DNA from: an uncultured Clostridia bacterium
GTDB taxonomy: Bacteria > Bacillota > Clostridia > TANB77 > CAG-508
Reading direction: 5' to 3'
Length of the DNA: 64,000 nucleotides
NCBI GenBank assembly: GCA_934168355.1
Contig: CAKPNI010000002.1
Coordinates: 18,837-82,836 of the forward strand
The notes beneath the pieces were generated by a model that worked only from the letters and a program-made list of their open reading frames with translations, did not search any database and was not told the origin of the DNA. This document shows positions 32,130 through 41,020 of this stretch, piece after piece. A program made the position numbers and the translations under genes. Numbering within the stretch: position 1 is the first letter of the stretch; the number at the start of each line of letters is the position of its first letter.

Positions 32130-34574
32130 ATGAGAAGAAAAACGCGAGCAAAAGTAAAAAAAGGCATAATAATTTCAGGAGTAATTATAGGCATAATTTT
32201 AATAATAATAGGAATAATTCTTGTAATAAAATTACACGAAAAACCAGAAATATCCTATGATGATGGATTAACAGGCAAAAATTATTTTACACAAATAACT
32301 ATAGATTTAGGAACAAAAGAAGTAAAAAGAGATAATAATGAAACTACTCTTCAAGAAGAATTCAAAGTTACAGATGACGAAACAAATTTAGCATTTAGCT
32401 CTATGGACGAAATGAAAAAAATGCTATCAAATTCGGTATTTGACATATCAGAAAATGGACAAACATTAACAATAAAAAATCCATATCAAACAAAAAGCAT
32501 TATAGTAAAAGCAACAGACATAAAAGAAAAAGTAGAAGGAGAAGAAACAGTTCAAATTGCAGATAATTTGTATGTATTAAGCTTCTATTCAGAAAAATTA
32601 ACAAAAGCGATGTACAACTATTATAAAGATAAAGATTACATAGAAAAAGTGTATTATGATGAAGTAACAATAAATGAGCAAATAAACGATATATCGCAAA
32701 CCATGTATGGAGATACAGAAATAGACTTAGCTGGACATCATTCTTTAGGTATGACAACTATGGGATTGGACAATTATGGAAAAATAATAAATGATAATGG
32801 AAATCCATCAAATATAGTCATTGGAACTATCGGGTATGGAATAAATTATCAAAATGAATTTTTTAAAGATAGAATAAGTGAAAATTATTACAATTTTGTA
32901 CTAAACAACAAAGACATATCAGAAACAAACCAGCAAGGAAGCAGAATTGCGGAAGTTTTGATAGATTCTACGACTAGTAATGTAAAAATAATGCCATTAG
33001 TTACAGTAACAAAAGAAGGGTATATGAGTACGTCAAGTATTTTAAAAGCAATTGTATATTCTGTAAAAAATTCAGATGTAATTTGCTATGAATTAGTAAA
33101 TACACAAAGTGAGCCGATAGATATTGCTTTAGAAAATTGCTTTAAAGAAAACATCCCAGTATGTAGTGTTTCATCAAACAATCAATATATAACAAAAGAA
33201 AGTGCACAAAACGACGAACAAAATGAAAATGCTAAAGAAAAAGGAGATTATCCAGCGAATCATGGAATGACAATTGCTGTGTCATCATTAGATAGAAACC
33301 TGGAATTAGCAGATTACTCAGGAAGCGGAGAATACATAGACTTTTCGGCACCTAGTACAGATGTTGAAGAAATATTTAGTAATAGTTCCAATATTTCAAG
33401 ATGGTCAGGAAGTCAATACTCCAATGCTCAAATTGTTGCAGCAATAGCATTAATAAAAACATATAACAAAGAAGCAACAATTTTGGATGTATATAACTTT
33501 TTAAGAAACTTTTCACAGGATTTAGGAAAAGAAGGAAAAGATGACCTTTATGGATATGGATGCCCAAATTTTAAAGAATTAACAATTACAGATATTGATA
33601 AAGACAAACCAACAATAAAAGAAGTTATATATGATAATGAAAATTGGGAAGTTGTAAAACAATTAAAAATTGTTGCAAATGATAATATAAGAATAACAAA
33701 TTGGGCAATTACAAAAAATGAAAATGGACCAGGTGACGGAGAGTGGAATGATATGCAAGCAGTAACCCCAACATTAGATGTAACAGCCACGATTACAGAG
33801 AATGGAAAATATTATATTTGGGTTCAAGATGCAGCCGGAAATACTGAAAGCAAAGAAATATCAATAGATAAGGTTGACAATACACCACCACAAATAGCGT
33901 ATAATATCAATAAAGATACCTTAAGTGCAGGATATGTAACGATAACTGTAACAGCTGAAGACAATCAGTCCGGATTATATGACAGTCCATTTAGTTGGGA
34001 TAAAATAACATGGTCTCAAGAAAATAGTACAAGAACGATTAAGGAAAATGGAAGATATAAGGTTTATGCTGAAGACAATTTAGGAAATGTTGGAGAACTG
34101 GAAATATTAGTTGATTGCTTCCCACAAGCTGGAACATATGAATTACAAGATGGAAATATAATTACATCTATGAATGTATCGGCAGATTGGGTAGGTAATA
34201 CAAATAATAATGTGGAAATTCAATTAAATAAAGATATAAATATTATAGGTTGGCAAATAACAACTTCAGAAAATGTACCAACAGAGTTTATTGCAGTAGA
34301 CACAGGTAATAACATATCAAATGAAAATAATGAGCAAAACAATACAAGCAATACATTATTTAATTTACCAAATAATGTTGTTATAAACAGTAATATAACT
34401 TCATCACAAACAAATACGACGTCGCAAGTAACTCAAGAAACACAACAACCAAGAACCGAGCCAATTGTAATCCATACTTCATTAGATATAGATAAAGTGT
34501 ACTATTTATGGATAAAAGATAGCTATGGAAATACGTCATATCAGACTTTTTCAATACATAAAGCGGTAATATAG
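32130..34574 (+). CDS. Subtilase-fold (S8-like) membrane-anchored pseudoprotease with Ig-like repeats
   Basis: An 814-residue protein with a basic N-terminus and membrane anchor at residues 12-35. Residues about 200-480 align by eye with subtilisins, but the catalytic positions are changed: IGTIGYGIN replaces the VIDTGI Asp motif, NQQGSRIAEVL replaces GHGTHVAG, and WSGSQYSNAQIVAA replaces SGTSMAAPHVA. The oxyanion Asn region (SVSSNN) is kept. Residues about 490-690 hold two Ig-like repeats with DNTPPQIAYNI and WVQDAAGN-type motifs. It is probably an inactive binding or scaffold protein at the cell surface. It starts 14 bp before pta and may be co-transcribed with it, which is unexpected. Confidence 0.65.
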   Translation: MRRKTRAKVKKGIIISGVIIGIILIIIGIILVIKLHEKPEISYDDGLTGKNYFTQITIDLGTKEVKRDNNETTLQEEFKVTDDETNLAFSSMDEMKKMLSNSVFDISENGQTLTIKNPYQTKSIIVKATDIKEKVEGEETVQIADNLYVLSFYSEKLTKAMYNYYKDKDYIEKVYYDEVTINEQINDISQTMYGDTEIDLAGHHSLGMTTMGLDNYGKIINDNGNPSNIVIGTIGYGINYQNEFFKDRISENYYNFVLNNKDISETNQQGSRIAEVLIDSTTSNVKIMPLVTVTKEGYMSTSSILKAIVYSVKNSDVICYELVNTQSEPIDIALENCFKENIPVCSVSSNNQYITKESAQNDEQNENAKEKGDYPANHGMTIAVSSLDRNLELADYSGSGEYIDFSAPSTDVEEIFSNSSNISRWSGSQYSNAQIVAAIALIKTYNKEATILDVYNFLRNFSQDLGKEGKDDLYGYGCPNFKELTITDIDKDKPTIKEVIYDNENWEVVKQLKIVANDNIRITNWAITKNENGPGDGEWNDMQAVTPTLDVTATITENGKYYIWVQDAAGNTESKEISIDKVDNTPPQIAYNINKDTLSAGYVTITVTAEDNQSGLYDSPFSWDKITWSQENSTRTIKENGRYKVYAEDNLGNVGELEILVDCFPQAGTYELQDGNIITSMNVSADWVGNTNNNVEIQLNKDINIIGWQITTSENVPTEFIAVDTGNNISNENNEQNNTSNTLFNLPNNVVINSNITSSQTNTTSQVTQETQQPRTEPIVIHTSLDIDKVYYLWIKDSYGNTSYQTFSIHKAVI

Positions 34575-34587
34575 GGAGGAAATCAAA

Positions 34588-35589
34588 ATGTCATTTATAG
34601 ATGAAATAAAAGCAAGAGCGAAAAAAGAAATAAAAACAATAATTTTACCAGAAGCGGAAGATAAAAGAGTTTTAGAAGCAGCAAGTAAAGTAACAAAAGA
34701 GGGATTTGCTAAGGTTATACTTTTAGGAGATGCTACAAAAATAAAAGAAGATTGTAAATCAAATGAAATAGATTTAGATGGAGTGGATATTATAAATCCA
34801 CTTACATCTGAAAAAAAGGAAGAATACAAACAAAAATTATATGAACTTAGAAAAAATAAGGGAATGACACTTGAGCAAGCTGAAGATTTATTAAAAGAGC
34901 CAATATATTTTGGCATGATGATGTTAAAAGACGAAAATTCCAATGCAGATGGATTAGTCTCAGGTGCAGCGCATTCCACAGCAAATACCTTAAGACCTGC
35001 ACTTCAAATATTAAAAACAAAACCGGGAACAAAGCTTGTGTCAGCATTTTTCATAATGTGTGTTCCAAACTGTGAATATGGAGAAAATGGAACATTTATA
35101 TTTGGAGATAGTGGATTAAACCAAAATCCAACAGCAGATGAGTTATCAGAAATTGCAATATCATCATCAAAAAGTTTTGAGCAGTTGGTTCAAAAAGAAG
35201 CAAAAGTAGCAATGCTTTCATATTCTACAAAAGGAAGTGCCAAATCTGAATTGACAGAAAAAGTAATAGAGGCAACTAAATTGGTGAAAGAAAAAAAGTC
35301 TACTTTAATGGTAGATGGAGAATTACAAGTTGATAGCGCAATTGTACCAGAAATAGCAGCTTCTAAAGCTCCTGATAGTCCATTAAAAGGAAAAGCAAAT
35401 GTACTTATCTTTCCAGATTTGGATGCAGGAAATATTGGTTATAAGTTAGTTCAAAGATTGGCTAAGGCTGAAGCTTATGGACCACTTTGCCAAGGTATTG
35501 CAAAACCTGTTAATGATTTGTCTCGCGGATGCTCAGCTGATGATATTGTTGGAGTTGTCGCAATAACTGCTGTTCAGGCGCAGGAGTGA
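34588..35589 (+). CDS. pta: Phosphate acetyltransferase
   Basis: A 333-residue protein starting after GGGAGGAA. It converts acetyl-CoA plus phosphate to acetyl phosphate. Signatures are LPEAEDKRVLEAA at the N-terminus, DGLVSGAAHSTANTLRPALQI, FGDSGLNQNPTADELSEIA, VAMLSYSTKGSAKSE and the C-terminal GKANVLIFPDLDAGNIGYKLVQR. It is the single-domain form of normal length. It is followed by two acetate kinase genes, completing the ATP-yielding acetate pathway. Confidence 0.95.
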   Translation: MSFIDEIKARAKKEIKTIILPEAEDKRVLEAASKVTKEGFAKVILLGDATKIKEDCKSNEIDLDGVDIINPLTSEKKEEYKQKLYELRKNKGMTLEQAEDLLKEPIYFGMMMLKDENSNADGLVSGAAHSTANTLRPALQILKTKPGTKLVSAFFIMCVPNCEYGENGTFIFGDSGLNQNPTADELSEIAISSSKSFEQLVQKEAKVAMLSYSTKGSAKSELTEKVIEATKLVKEKKSTLMVDGELQVDSAIVPEIAASKAPDSPLKGKANVLIFPDLDAGNIGYKLVQRLAKAEAYGPLCQGIAKPVNDLSRGCSADDIVGVVAITAVQAQE

Positions 35590-35625
35590 CTCACTGGCAC
35601 AAAAAGAACCGGTCCCGATGGGTCA
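35587..35625. repeat. Dispersed palindromic repeat, copy 11 (single AACCGGTCC unit)
   Basis: CACAAAAAGAACCGGTCCCGATG between TGACTC/GGGTCA-like arms. The left arm includes the pta stop codon. Confidence 0.7.
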
Positions 35626-35641
35626 AGAAAAGAGGTGTAAT

Positions 35642-36883
35642 ATGAAAATACTAGTTATAAATGCAGGAAGTTCGTCACTAAAGTATCAGGTAATAGATAT
35701 GGAAACAGACGAAATGCTAGTAAAAGGAAATTTTGAAAGAATAGGCCAAGCAGGCTCATTCTTAACACATAAGGTAAATGGGGTAAAACGTAGATTTGAG
35801 CATGAAGTAAAAAATCATGAAGAAGCTATACAATTTATAATATCAAGAATATTAAATAGACACTATGGAGTTATGAAAAGTCTTGATGAATTAGCAGGAA
35901 TAGGACACAGAGTAGTACATGGAGGAGAAAAATTTAAGACTCCTGTTATAATTACAGATGAAGTTATAGAAGAAATAGAAAAATGTTCAGATTTAGCCCC
36001 ACTTCATAATCCAAATGCAATAGCAGGAATAAAGGCATGCCAAAAAGTAGTACCAAATATGAAAATGGTTGCAGTATTTGATACAGCATTTCATCAAACA
36101 ATACCAAAGGAAAAATATATTTATCCAATTCCATATGAATACTACGAAAAATATGGTATAAGAAAATATGGATTTCATGGAATTTCACATGAATATGTTG
36201 CAAATAGAGTTGCAAAGCTTATGAACAAAGACATAAAAGACTTAAAAATAATAAGTTGTCATTTGGGGCAAGGTGCAAGTTTATGTGCTATAAAGAACGG
36301 AAAGTCACAAGAAACAACAATGGGATTAACACCACTTGGCGGAATACCAATGGGTTCGAGAAGTGGAGATTTAGACCCATCAGTTATAACATATTTAATA
36401 AAAAAATCAGAAAAACCAACAGTTGGAGTAAGAGAACTTGCAAAAACTGACCATAAAGAATTAACTGCTGAAGAAGTAGAAGAAATGCTTAATAAAAAAT
36501 CAGGAGTTTATGGAATATCAAGAATATCTTTAGATTTTAGAGATGTAGAATTAGATAGTTTATCAGGAGGACATCATGCAAAACTTGCATTAGATGTGTT
36601 TGATTATAGAGTGGCTCAGGAAATTGCAAAATGTGCAGTTGCAATTGGCGGAGTAGATGTAATAACATTTGAAGCAGGTGTTGGGGAAAAAGGCCCACTT
36701 GATAGAAAACATATCTGTGAGTACCTAGGAATTTTAGGAGTAGAATTAGATAGAGAGGCAAACGAAGAAACAAAAGGCGAAGAAAGAGAAATATCTACAC
36801 CATCTTCTAAGGTTAAGGTTTGGGTTGTTCCTACAAATGAAGAATTGATGATTGCAAGAGAAACTTATGAATTGGTAAAATAA
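35642..36883 (+). CDS. ackA: Acetate kinase, divergent copy
   Basis: A 413-residue protein. ATG 35642 follows AAAGAGGTG. It forms ATP and acetate from acetyl phosphate. Core motifs are present: VINAGSSSLKYQV, GHRVVHGGEKF, the His in YGFHGISHEY, RSGDLDPS and PTNEEL. It differs from the next gene in three ways: an insertion near residue 260 (KKSEKPTVGVRELAKTD), FEAGVGEKGPLDR where the family has TGGIGEN, and IGGVDVI in the nucleotide region. The altered nucleotide loop could change activity or phosphagen specificity; the active-site Arg and His residues remain. Confidence 0.85.
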   Translation: MKILVINAGSSSLKYQVIDMETDEMLVKGNFERIGQAGSFLTHKVNGVKRRFEHEVKNHEEAIQFIISRILNRHYGVMKSLDELAGIGHRVVHGGEKFKTPVIITDEVIEEIEKCSDLAPLHNPNAIAGIKACQKVVPNMKMVAVFDTAFHQTIPKEKYIYPIPYEYYEKYGIRKYGFHGISHEYVANRVAKLMNKDIKDLKIISCHLGQGASLCAIKNGKSQETTMGLTPLGGIPMGSRSGDLDPSVITYLIKKSEKPTVGVRELAKTDHKELTAEEVEEMLNKKSGVYGISRISLDFRDVELDSLSGGHHAKLALDVFDYRVAQEIAKCAVAIGGVDVITFEAGVGEKGPLDRKHICEYLGILGVELDREANEETKGEEREISTPSSKVKVWVVPTNEELMIARETYELVK

Positions 36884-36885
36884 AA

Positions 36886-36949
36886 TTGTTCGTTTGGAAC
36901 TGGTTCTTTTAAGAACATGTTCTTAAAAGAACCGGTCCCAAATGAACAA
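36886..36949. repeat. Dispersed palindromic repeat, copy 12 (AACCGGT type, 64 bp)
   Basis: Outer arms TTGTTCGTTTGG/CCAAATGAACAA enclose GGTTCTTTTAAGAAC and GTTCTTAAAAGAACC around ATG. It lies between the two acetate kinase genes. Confidence 0.9.
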
Positions 36950-36971
36950 AAAAAGAAAGGAAGATTTAAAA

Positions 36972-38162
36972 ATGAAAATATTAGTATTAAACTGTGGTAG
37001 TTCATCACTAAAGTATCAATTAATTAACATGGAAACAGATGAGGTATTAGCATCTGGAAAATATGAAAGAATAGGAGAAAAAGAAGCATTTATAACACAC
37101 AAAGCATGTGGCAAAAAAGTAAGAATAGACCATGTTGCAATGGACCATACAGAAGCAATAGATTTTACATTAAAACAATTAACAAATCCAGAATACAAAG
37201 TAATAGATAGCTTAGACGAAGTAAGTGCTATTGGGCACAGACTAGTTCATGGGGGAGAAAAAATTGCAGAATCAGTTGTAATTGATGAAAATGTTATAGA
37301 GGTATTAAAAGAATGTACAGATTTAGCACCACTACACAACCCAGCAGGAATAATGGGAATAGAAGCTTGCCAAAAAGTAATGCCGGGAAAACCAATGGTA
37401 GGAGTATTTGATACTGCATTCCATCAAACAATGCCAAAAGAACATTATATTTATCCAATACCATATGAATTTTACAAAAAATATGGAATAAGAAAATATG
37501 GATTCCACGGAACATCACATATGTACGTTTCAAATAGATTAGCTGAAATTGAACATAAAGACATAAAAGACCTAAAAATAGTAACATGCCATCTAGGTCA
37601 AGGTTCAAGTATATGTGCAGTTGATGGTGGAAAATCAATAGATACATCAATGGGATTAACACCACTTGGAGGAATTCCAATGGTTACAAGAAGTGGAGAT
37701 TTAGACCCATCTGTTGTTACATTTTTAATGAAAAAAGAAAACTTATCAGCTGATGAAGTTGAAAATGTTTTAAATAAACAATCAGGAGTTCAAGGAATTT
37801 CGGGATTAGCACCAGACTTTAGAGAAATAGAAGCAGCATCATATGGCGAAAGCGAAAGAGCTAAAATTGCAATTGATAGCTTTACATATGCTATTGCTGG
37901 TTATATTGCAAAATATGCTGTTGCAATGAGAGGAATTGACTATATAGTATTTACTGGTGGTGTTGGTGAAAACCAAATTAATATCCGTAAATGGATTTGC
38001 GAACAACTTGAATTTATGGGTGTTTTAATCGATACAGATGCTAATAATGTTAGGTCTGAAGAAAAATTGGTTTCTAAACCAGAGTCTAAAGTTAAAGTTT
38101 TCGTTATTCCTACAAATGAGGAATTGATGATTGCTAAGGAAACTGAGAGACTCGTTAAATAA
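36972..38162 (+). CDS. ackA: Acetate kinase, canonical copy
   Basis: A 396-residue protein. ATG 36972 follows AAAGAAAGGAAG. It shows the complete acetate kinase signature set: VLNCGSSSLKYQL, GHRLVHGGEK, the catalytic His in KYGFHGTSHMYV, RSGDLDPSVV, IVFTGGVGENQINIR and FVIPTNEEL. It is the normal-length, fully conserved member of a tandem pair and therefore the likely main enzyme for acetate formation after Pta. Confidence 0.95.
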   Translation: MKILVLNCGSSSLKYQLINMETDEVLASGKYERIGEKEAFITHKACGKKVRIDHVAMDHTEAIDFTLKQLTNPEYKVIDSLDEVSAIGHRLVHGGEKIAESVVIDENVIEVLKECTDLAPLHNPAGIMGIEACQKVMPGKPMVGVFDTAFHQTMPKEHYIYPIPYEFYKKYGIRKYGFHGTSHMYVSNRLAEIEHKDIKDLKIVTCHLGQGSSICAVDGGKSIDTSMGLTPLGGIPMVTRSGDLDPSVVTFLMKKENLSADEVENVLNKQSGVQGISGLAPDFREIEAASYGESERAKIAIDSFTYAIAGYIAKYAVAMRGIDYIVFTGGVGENQINIRKWICEQLEFMGVLIDTDANNVRSEEKLVSKPESKVKVFVIPTNEELMIAKETERLVK

Positions 38163-38185
38163 AACATATAATAAAGAGGAGAAAA

Positions 38186-38932
38186 ATGAATTTGCTAGAT
38201 AATGTGGATAAAAAGCTAAAAGAATATGTTGAAAATGAGGTTTTTCCTCTTTATGAAATGAATGGAGAAGCACATGGAGTAAAACATATAGAAGCAGTAA
38301 TTGAAAGAAGTTTTGAGATAATTGAAGAATTTGAAGAAATAAATGATTCAAAACAAAAGATTAATTATAATATGTCATATGTAATTGCAGCTTACCATGA
38401 TATTGGAGAACATGTAGATAGAAAAAAACATCATATTATATCAGGAAAAATAATGTTTGAAGATAAAAAATTGGATGAATTTTTTAGCCTAGAAGAAAAA
38501 ACAATAATGAAAGAAGCAATTGAAGACCATAGAGCATCAAACAAACACTTACCTCGTTCAATATATGGACGCATAGTATTGACAGCAGATAGAAATAATA
38601 ATTTAATTGATTTCTTCAAAAGAAGAGTGCAATATTGTCTAGAACATAATCCGGAATTTTCCTTGGAAGAAGTCCAAGAAGAGATATGGAAATCTTCTAA
38701 GGAAAAATTTGGAAGAGAAGGCTATGCCAAAAATAAACCGGGATATATGTCAAGCAAAAAATTAGCAAAATATTTCCAAAGCTTAGAAAGAGTATTAGCT
38801 GATAAGGATGTTTTCTTTGAAAATGTAAAAAAAGTGTATAAGCAGTGGGAAAACAGATATAAAGAAGATGAAAAAGACGATGAAATATTAAAAGAAATTG
38901 AAATAGATAAAAATATATTAAGACAAAATTAA
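38186..38932 (+). CDS. HD-domain phosphohydrolase
   Basis: A 248-residue soluble protein starting after AAGAGGAG. The metal-binding HD signature is visible: HGVKH near residue 31, then AAYHDIGEHVDRKKHH near 70-85, and a further Asp/His-bearing EDHRASNK and LTADRNNN. HD proteins hydrolyse nucleotides or phosphomonoesters; the substrate cannot be told from the sequence. The C-terminal 90 residues are charged and helical. It is co-directional with and closely spaced to the ackA gene and the ProA-like gene. Confidence 0.8.
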   Translation: MNLLDNVDKKLKEYVENEVFPLYEMNGEAHGVKHIEAVIERSFEIIEEFEEINDSKQKINYNMSYVIAAYHDIGEHVDRKKHHIISGKIMFEDKKLDEFFSLEEKTIMKEAIEDHRASNKHLPRSIYGRIVLTADRNNNLIDFFKRRVQYCLEHNPEFSLEEVQEEIWKSSKEKFGREGYAKNKPGYMSSKKLAKYFQSLERVLADKDVFFENVKKVYKQWENRYKEDEKDDEILKEIEIDKNILRQN

Positions 38933-38944
38933 GGAGAAAAGCTT

Positions 38945-39889
38945 ATGAACAATATATTAGGCAACGCAAAAGTTGCGTATAATCAAAGCGTTAATATAAA
39001 ATATGATGGCTTAAGACTCTTAAAAGAAATAAATAATAATATATCTAAAAACAAAAATATAATTATAAAAGCAAATGAAAAAGATATTATAGAAAAAAAC
39101 GGATTTAAGATTAATTTTGATATTATATCTTCTATAGTAAACGAAAGCAAAGATGAAAAGTTATATAAAAGTAGAATATTAAATCGAAAAGAAAACCAAA
39201 TAACAGAATATGATAGCCTAGGTATAATTGATGTTTTTTTTGATGGAAACACTTATATATTAATTGAAATGGCAATAAAAGCTATTATATCACATAATGC
39301 AATAATTTTAATTTCGCAACTAGAATATATGAAAAATACCAATATGACAATTTGTGGTATAATAGCAGGAGTTTTGAAAAATCAAAATATAAATGAAAAT
39401 ATTATCCAATTGAAATATGATTTTGATTTAACAAAATATTGTTCGAATGATTTAATAAAAAAAGCATTTGTTATAGGAAATACAGATTTACATAAAACTC
39501 TAAAAAGAATATCAAAAATAGATACAAGATATATTGGGTATAATGACTGTGATGTTTATATAGAAGATGCAAATAATATTGCAAATTTAGAAAAGATGGT
39601 AAATGATAATAAAAACATATTATTTAAAATATATGTGAATAAATCTATAGAAATGGCGAACAAGGATGATATTATTTATGTAAACAATATAGATGAAGCA
39701 ACAGAAAAAATAAAATATGATAGTTGCAATTATTGTTGCATAATTTTTAGTAAAAATAAAGAAAATTGTATTAAATTTGCCGAAACAAACAAAGCAAAAT
39801 ATATAGTTATAAATAATACAATGGATTTTAGTAGAACTAACAATGTTGAAATCAAAGAATTTTATTGCAAAAAATACATAAAAAAATAA
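38945..39889 (+). CDS. ProA-like aldehyde dehydrogenase homologue lacking the catalytic Cys region
   Basis: A 314-residue protein starting after AAGGAGAAAAG. The N-terminal 60 residues (NISKNKNIIIKANEKDI) and the IGYNDCDVYIEDANNIANLEKMV segment resemble gamma-glutamyl phosphate reductase (ProA), but it is about 100 residues shorter. The stretch following that segment, where ProA carries its catalytic Cys (STCNTVE), is missing. Glycine-rich nucleotide-binding segments are also eroded. It is probably a degenerate or repurposed member without dehydrogenase activity. Base composition is even more AT-rich than the neighbours. Confidence 0.5.
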   Translation: MNNILGNAKVAYNQSVNIKYDGLRLLKEINNNISKNKNIIIKANEKDIIEKNGFKINFDIISSIVNESKDEKLYKSRILNRKENQITEYDSLGIIDVFFDGNTYILIEMAIKAIISHNAIILISQLEYMKNTNMTICGIIAGVLKNQNINENIIQLKYDFDLTKYCSNDLIKKAFVIGNTDLHKTLKRISKIDTRYIGYNDCDVYIEDANNIANLEKMVNDNKNILFKIYVNKSIEMANKDDIIYVNNIDEATEKIKYDSCNYCCIIFSKNKENCIKFAETNKAKYIVINNTMDFSRTNNVEIKEFYCKKYIKK

Positions 39890-39911
39890 AAAAGAAAGAA
39901 GGAACTAAAAA

Positions 39912-40868
39912 ATGAATTCATATAAGGAAATCAAAGAAGTTTTAAACAATATACCAAATGATAGAGCGATAATAATTGCAGGACACGAAAATGCGGATAT
40001 GGATTCAATTGGTTCATCACTTGCATTAGCATATTTTTTAAATAAAATAGGAAAAAATGATATATCTGTGTTAATAGATAAAAAAGATAAGTATAAAATA
40101 CAATGGTTTAATAATAACAAATTTATTGTACAAGATATTTCAAGAAAAGATTACGTTTTTATAATGGTTGACTTAAATAGAAAACAACGATTAGGAATTT
40201 ATGAAAATTATTTTGACAATGCTAGATTAACAATAAATATAGATCATCATGAAAATAACAAAAAAGAGTCAAATTATATTATATCAGATGAAAATATAAG
40301 CTCAACAGCAGAAATGATTTTTAACCTAATTAATGAATTTGATACGAAAATTGATGAAAATATTGCATCATTATTATATGCAGGAATTCTTACAGATACA
40401 GCAGGTTTCTCGCATAGGCTAACACCAAAGACATTTGAGACTATGTCAAAACTTTTAGAATGTGGAATTAATTATAAATATATTACAAAAAAAGTATTTC
40501 TTGAACGTACCATGAAAGAAGCAAAAGCATTATCAAAAATGTTAAGTGAAATCAATTATGATGTGTTCCATTATATAATTATAAATAAAAATGATGAAAT
40601 TTTTAGTAGTCTAGAATATTCAATGCTGTTTAAAAAGATGGTTCCTATCTTAAAAAATATAGAAGATATAAAGGTTTTGGGAATATTTTTAATAGATAAT
40701 GATAAAGTATTTGGAGAATTTAAGGCCAATATAGATATTGATATGTCAAAATTAGCAGAAAGATTTGGTGGAGGTGGACATAAAGACTCTGCCGGATTTG
40801 AGAGTGAGCTTGATATTGCGGAAATACTTAAAATTTCAAAAGAATATATTGAAGAAAGTAGCAAATGA
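39912..40868 (+). CDS. nrnA: DHH/DHHA1 phosphoesterase, NrnA-like oligoribonuclease
   Basis: A 318-residue protein starting after AAGAAGGAAC. Metal-binding motifs are GHENADMDSIGSSLAL (Asp pair), VDLNRKQR and the DHH motif in INIDHHENN; the C-terminal DHHA1 domain has RFGGGGHKDSAGF. NrnA-type enzymes degrade short RNA oligomers and 3'-phosphoadenosine 5'-phosphate. The normal length and intact motifs support an active enzyme. Co-directional with the three genes before it. Confidence 0.9.
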   Translation: MNSYKEIKEVLNNIPNDRAIIIAGHENADMDSIGSSLALAYFLNKIGKNDISVLIDKKDKYKIQWFNNNKFIVQDISRKDYVFIMVDLNRKQRLGIYENYFDNARLTINIDHHENNKKESNYIISDENISSTAEMIFNLINEFDTKIDENIASLLYAGILTDTAGFSHRLTPKTFETMSKLLECGINYKYITKKVFLERTMKEAKALSKMLSEINYDVFHYIIINKNDEIFSSLEYSMLFKKMVPILKNIEDIKVLGIFLIDNDKVFGEFKANIDIDMSKLAERFGGGGHKDSAGFESELDIAEILKISKEYIEESSK

Positions 40869-40873
40869 GCTAC

Positions 40874-40931
40874 TTTTTTTGTATTGGGGACGGTTCTTTT
40901 CGCGAAAAGAACCGTCCCCAATACAAAAAAA
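40874..40931. repeat. Dispersed palindromic repeat, copy 13 (perfect 58 bp)
   Basis: Two perfect 29-bp arms with centre CG/CG at 40902-40903. The core is GGGGACGGTTCTTTT; the outer arm TTTTTTTGTATT is specific to this copy. It lies just after the nrnA stop and could also terminate transcription. Confidence 0.95.
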
Positions 40932-40945
40932 CTTTACATAATCTA

Positions 40946-40974
40946 TTGAAAAATCCTCCAAAATGTGTTAAAAT
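40946..40974 (+). promoter_or_regulatory. SigA-type promoter for the 41021 gene
   Basis: TTGAAA (40946-40951), 17-bp spacer, TAAAAT (40969-40974). Confidence 0.7.
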
Positions 40975-41020
40975 ATTGAAATAGTATAACAAACGGAAAA
41001 ATAAGAAAAAGGAGGATAAC

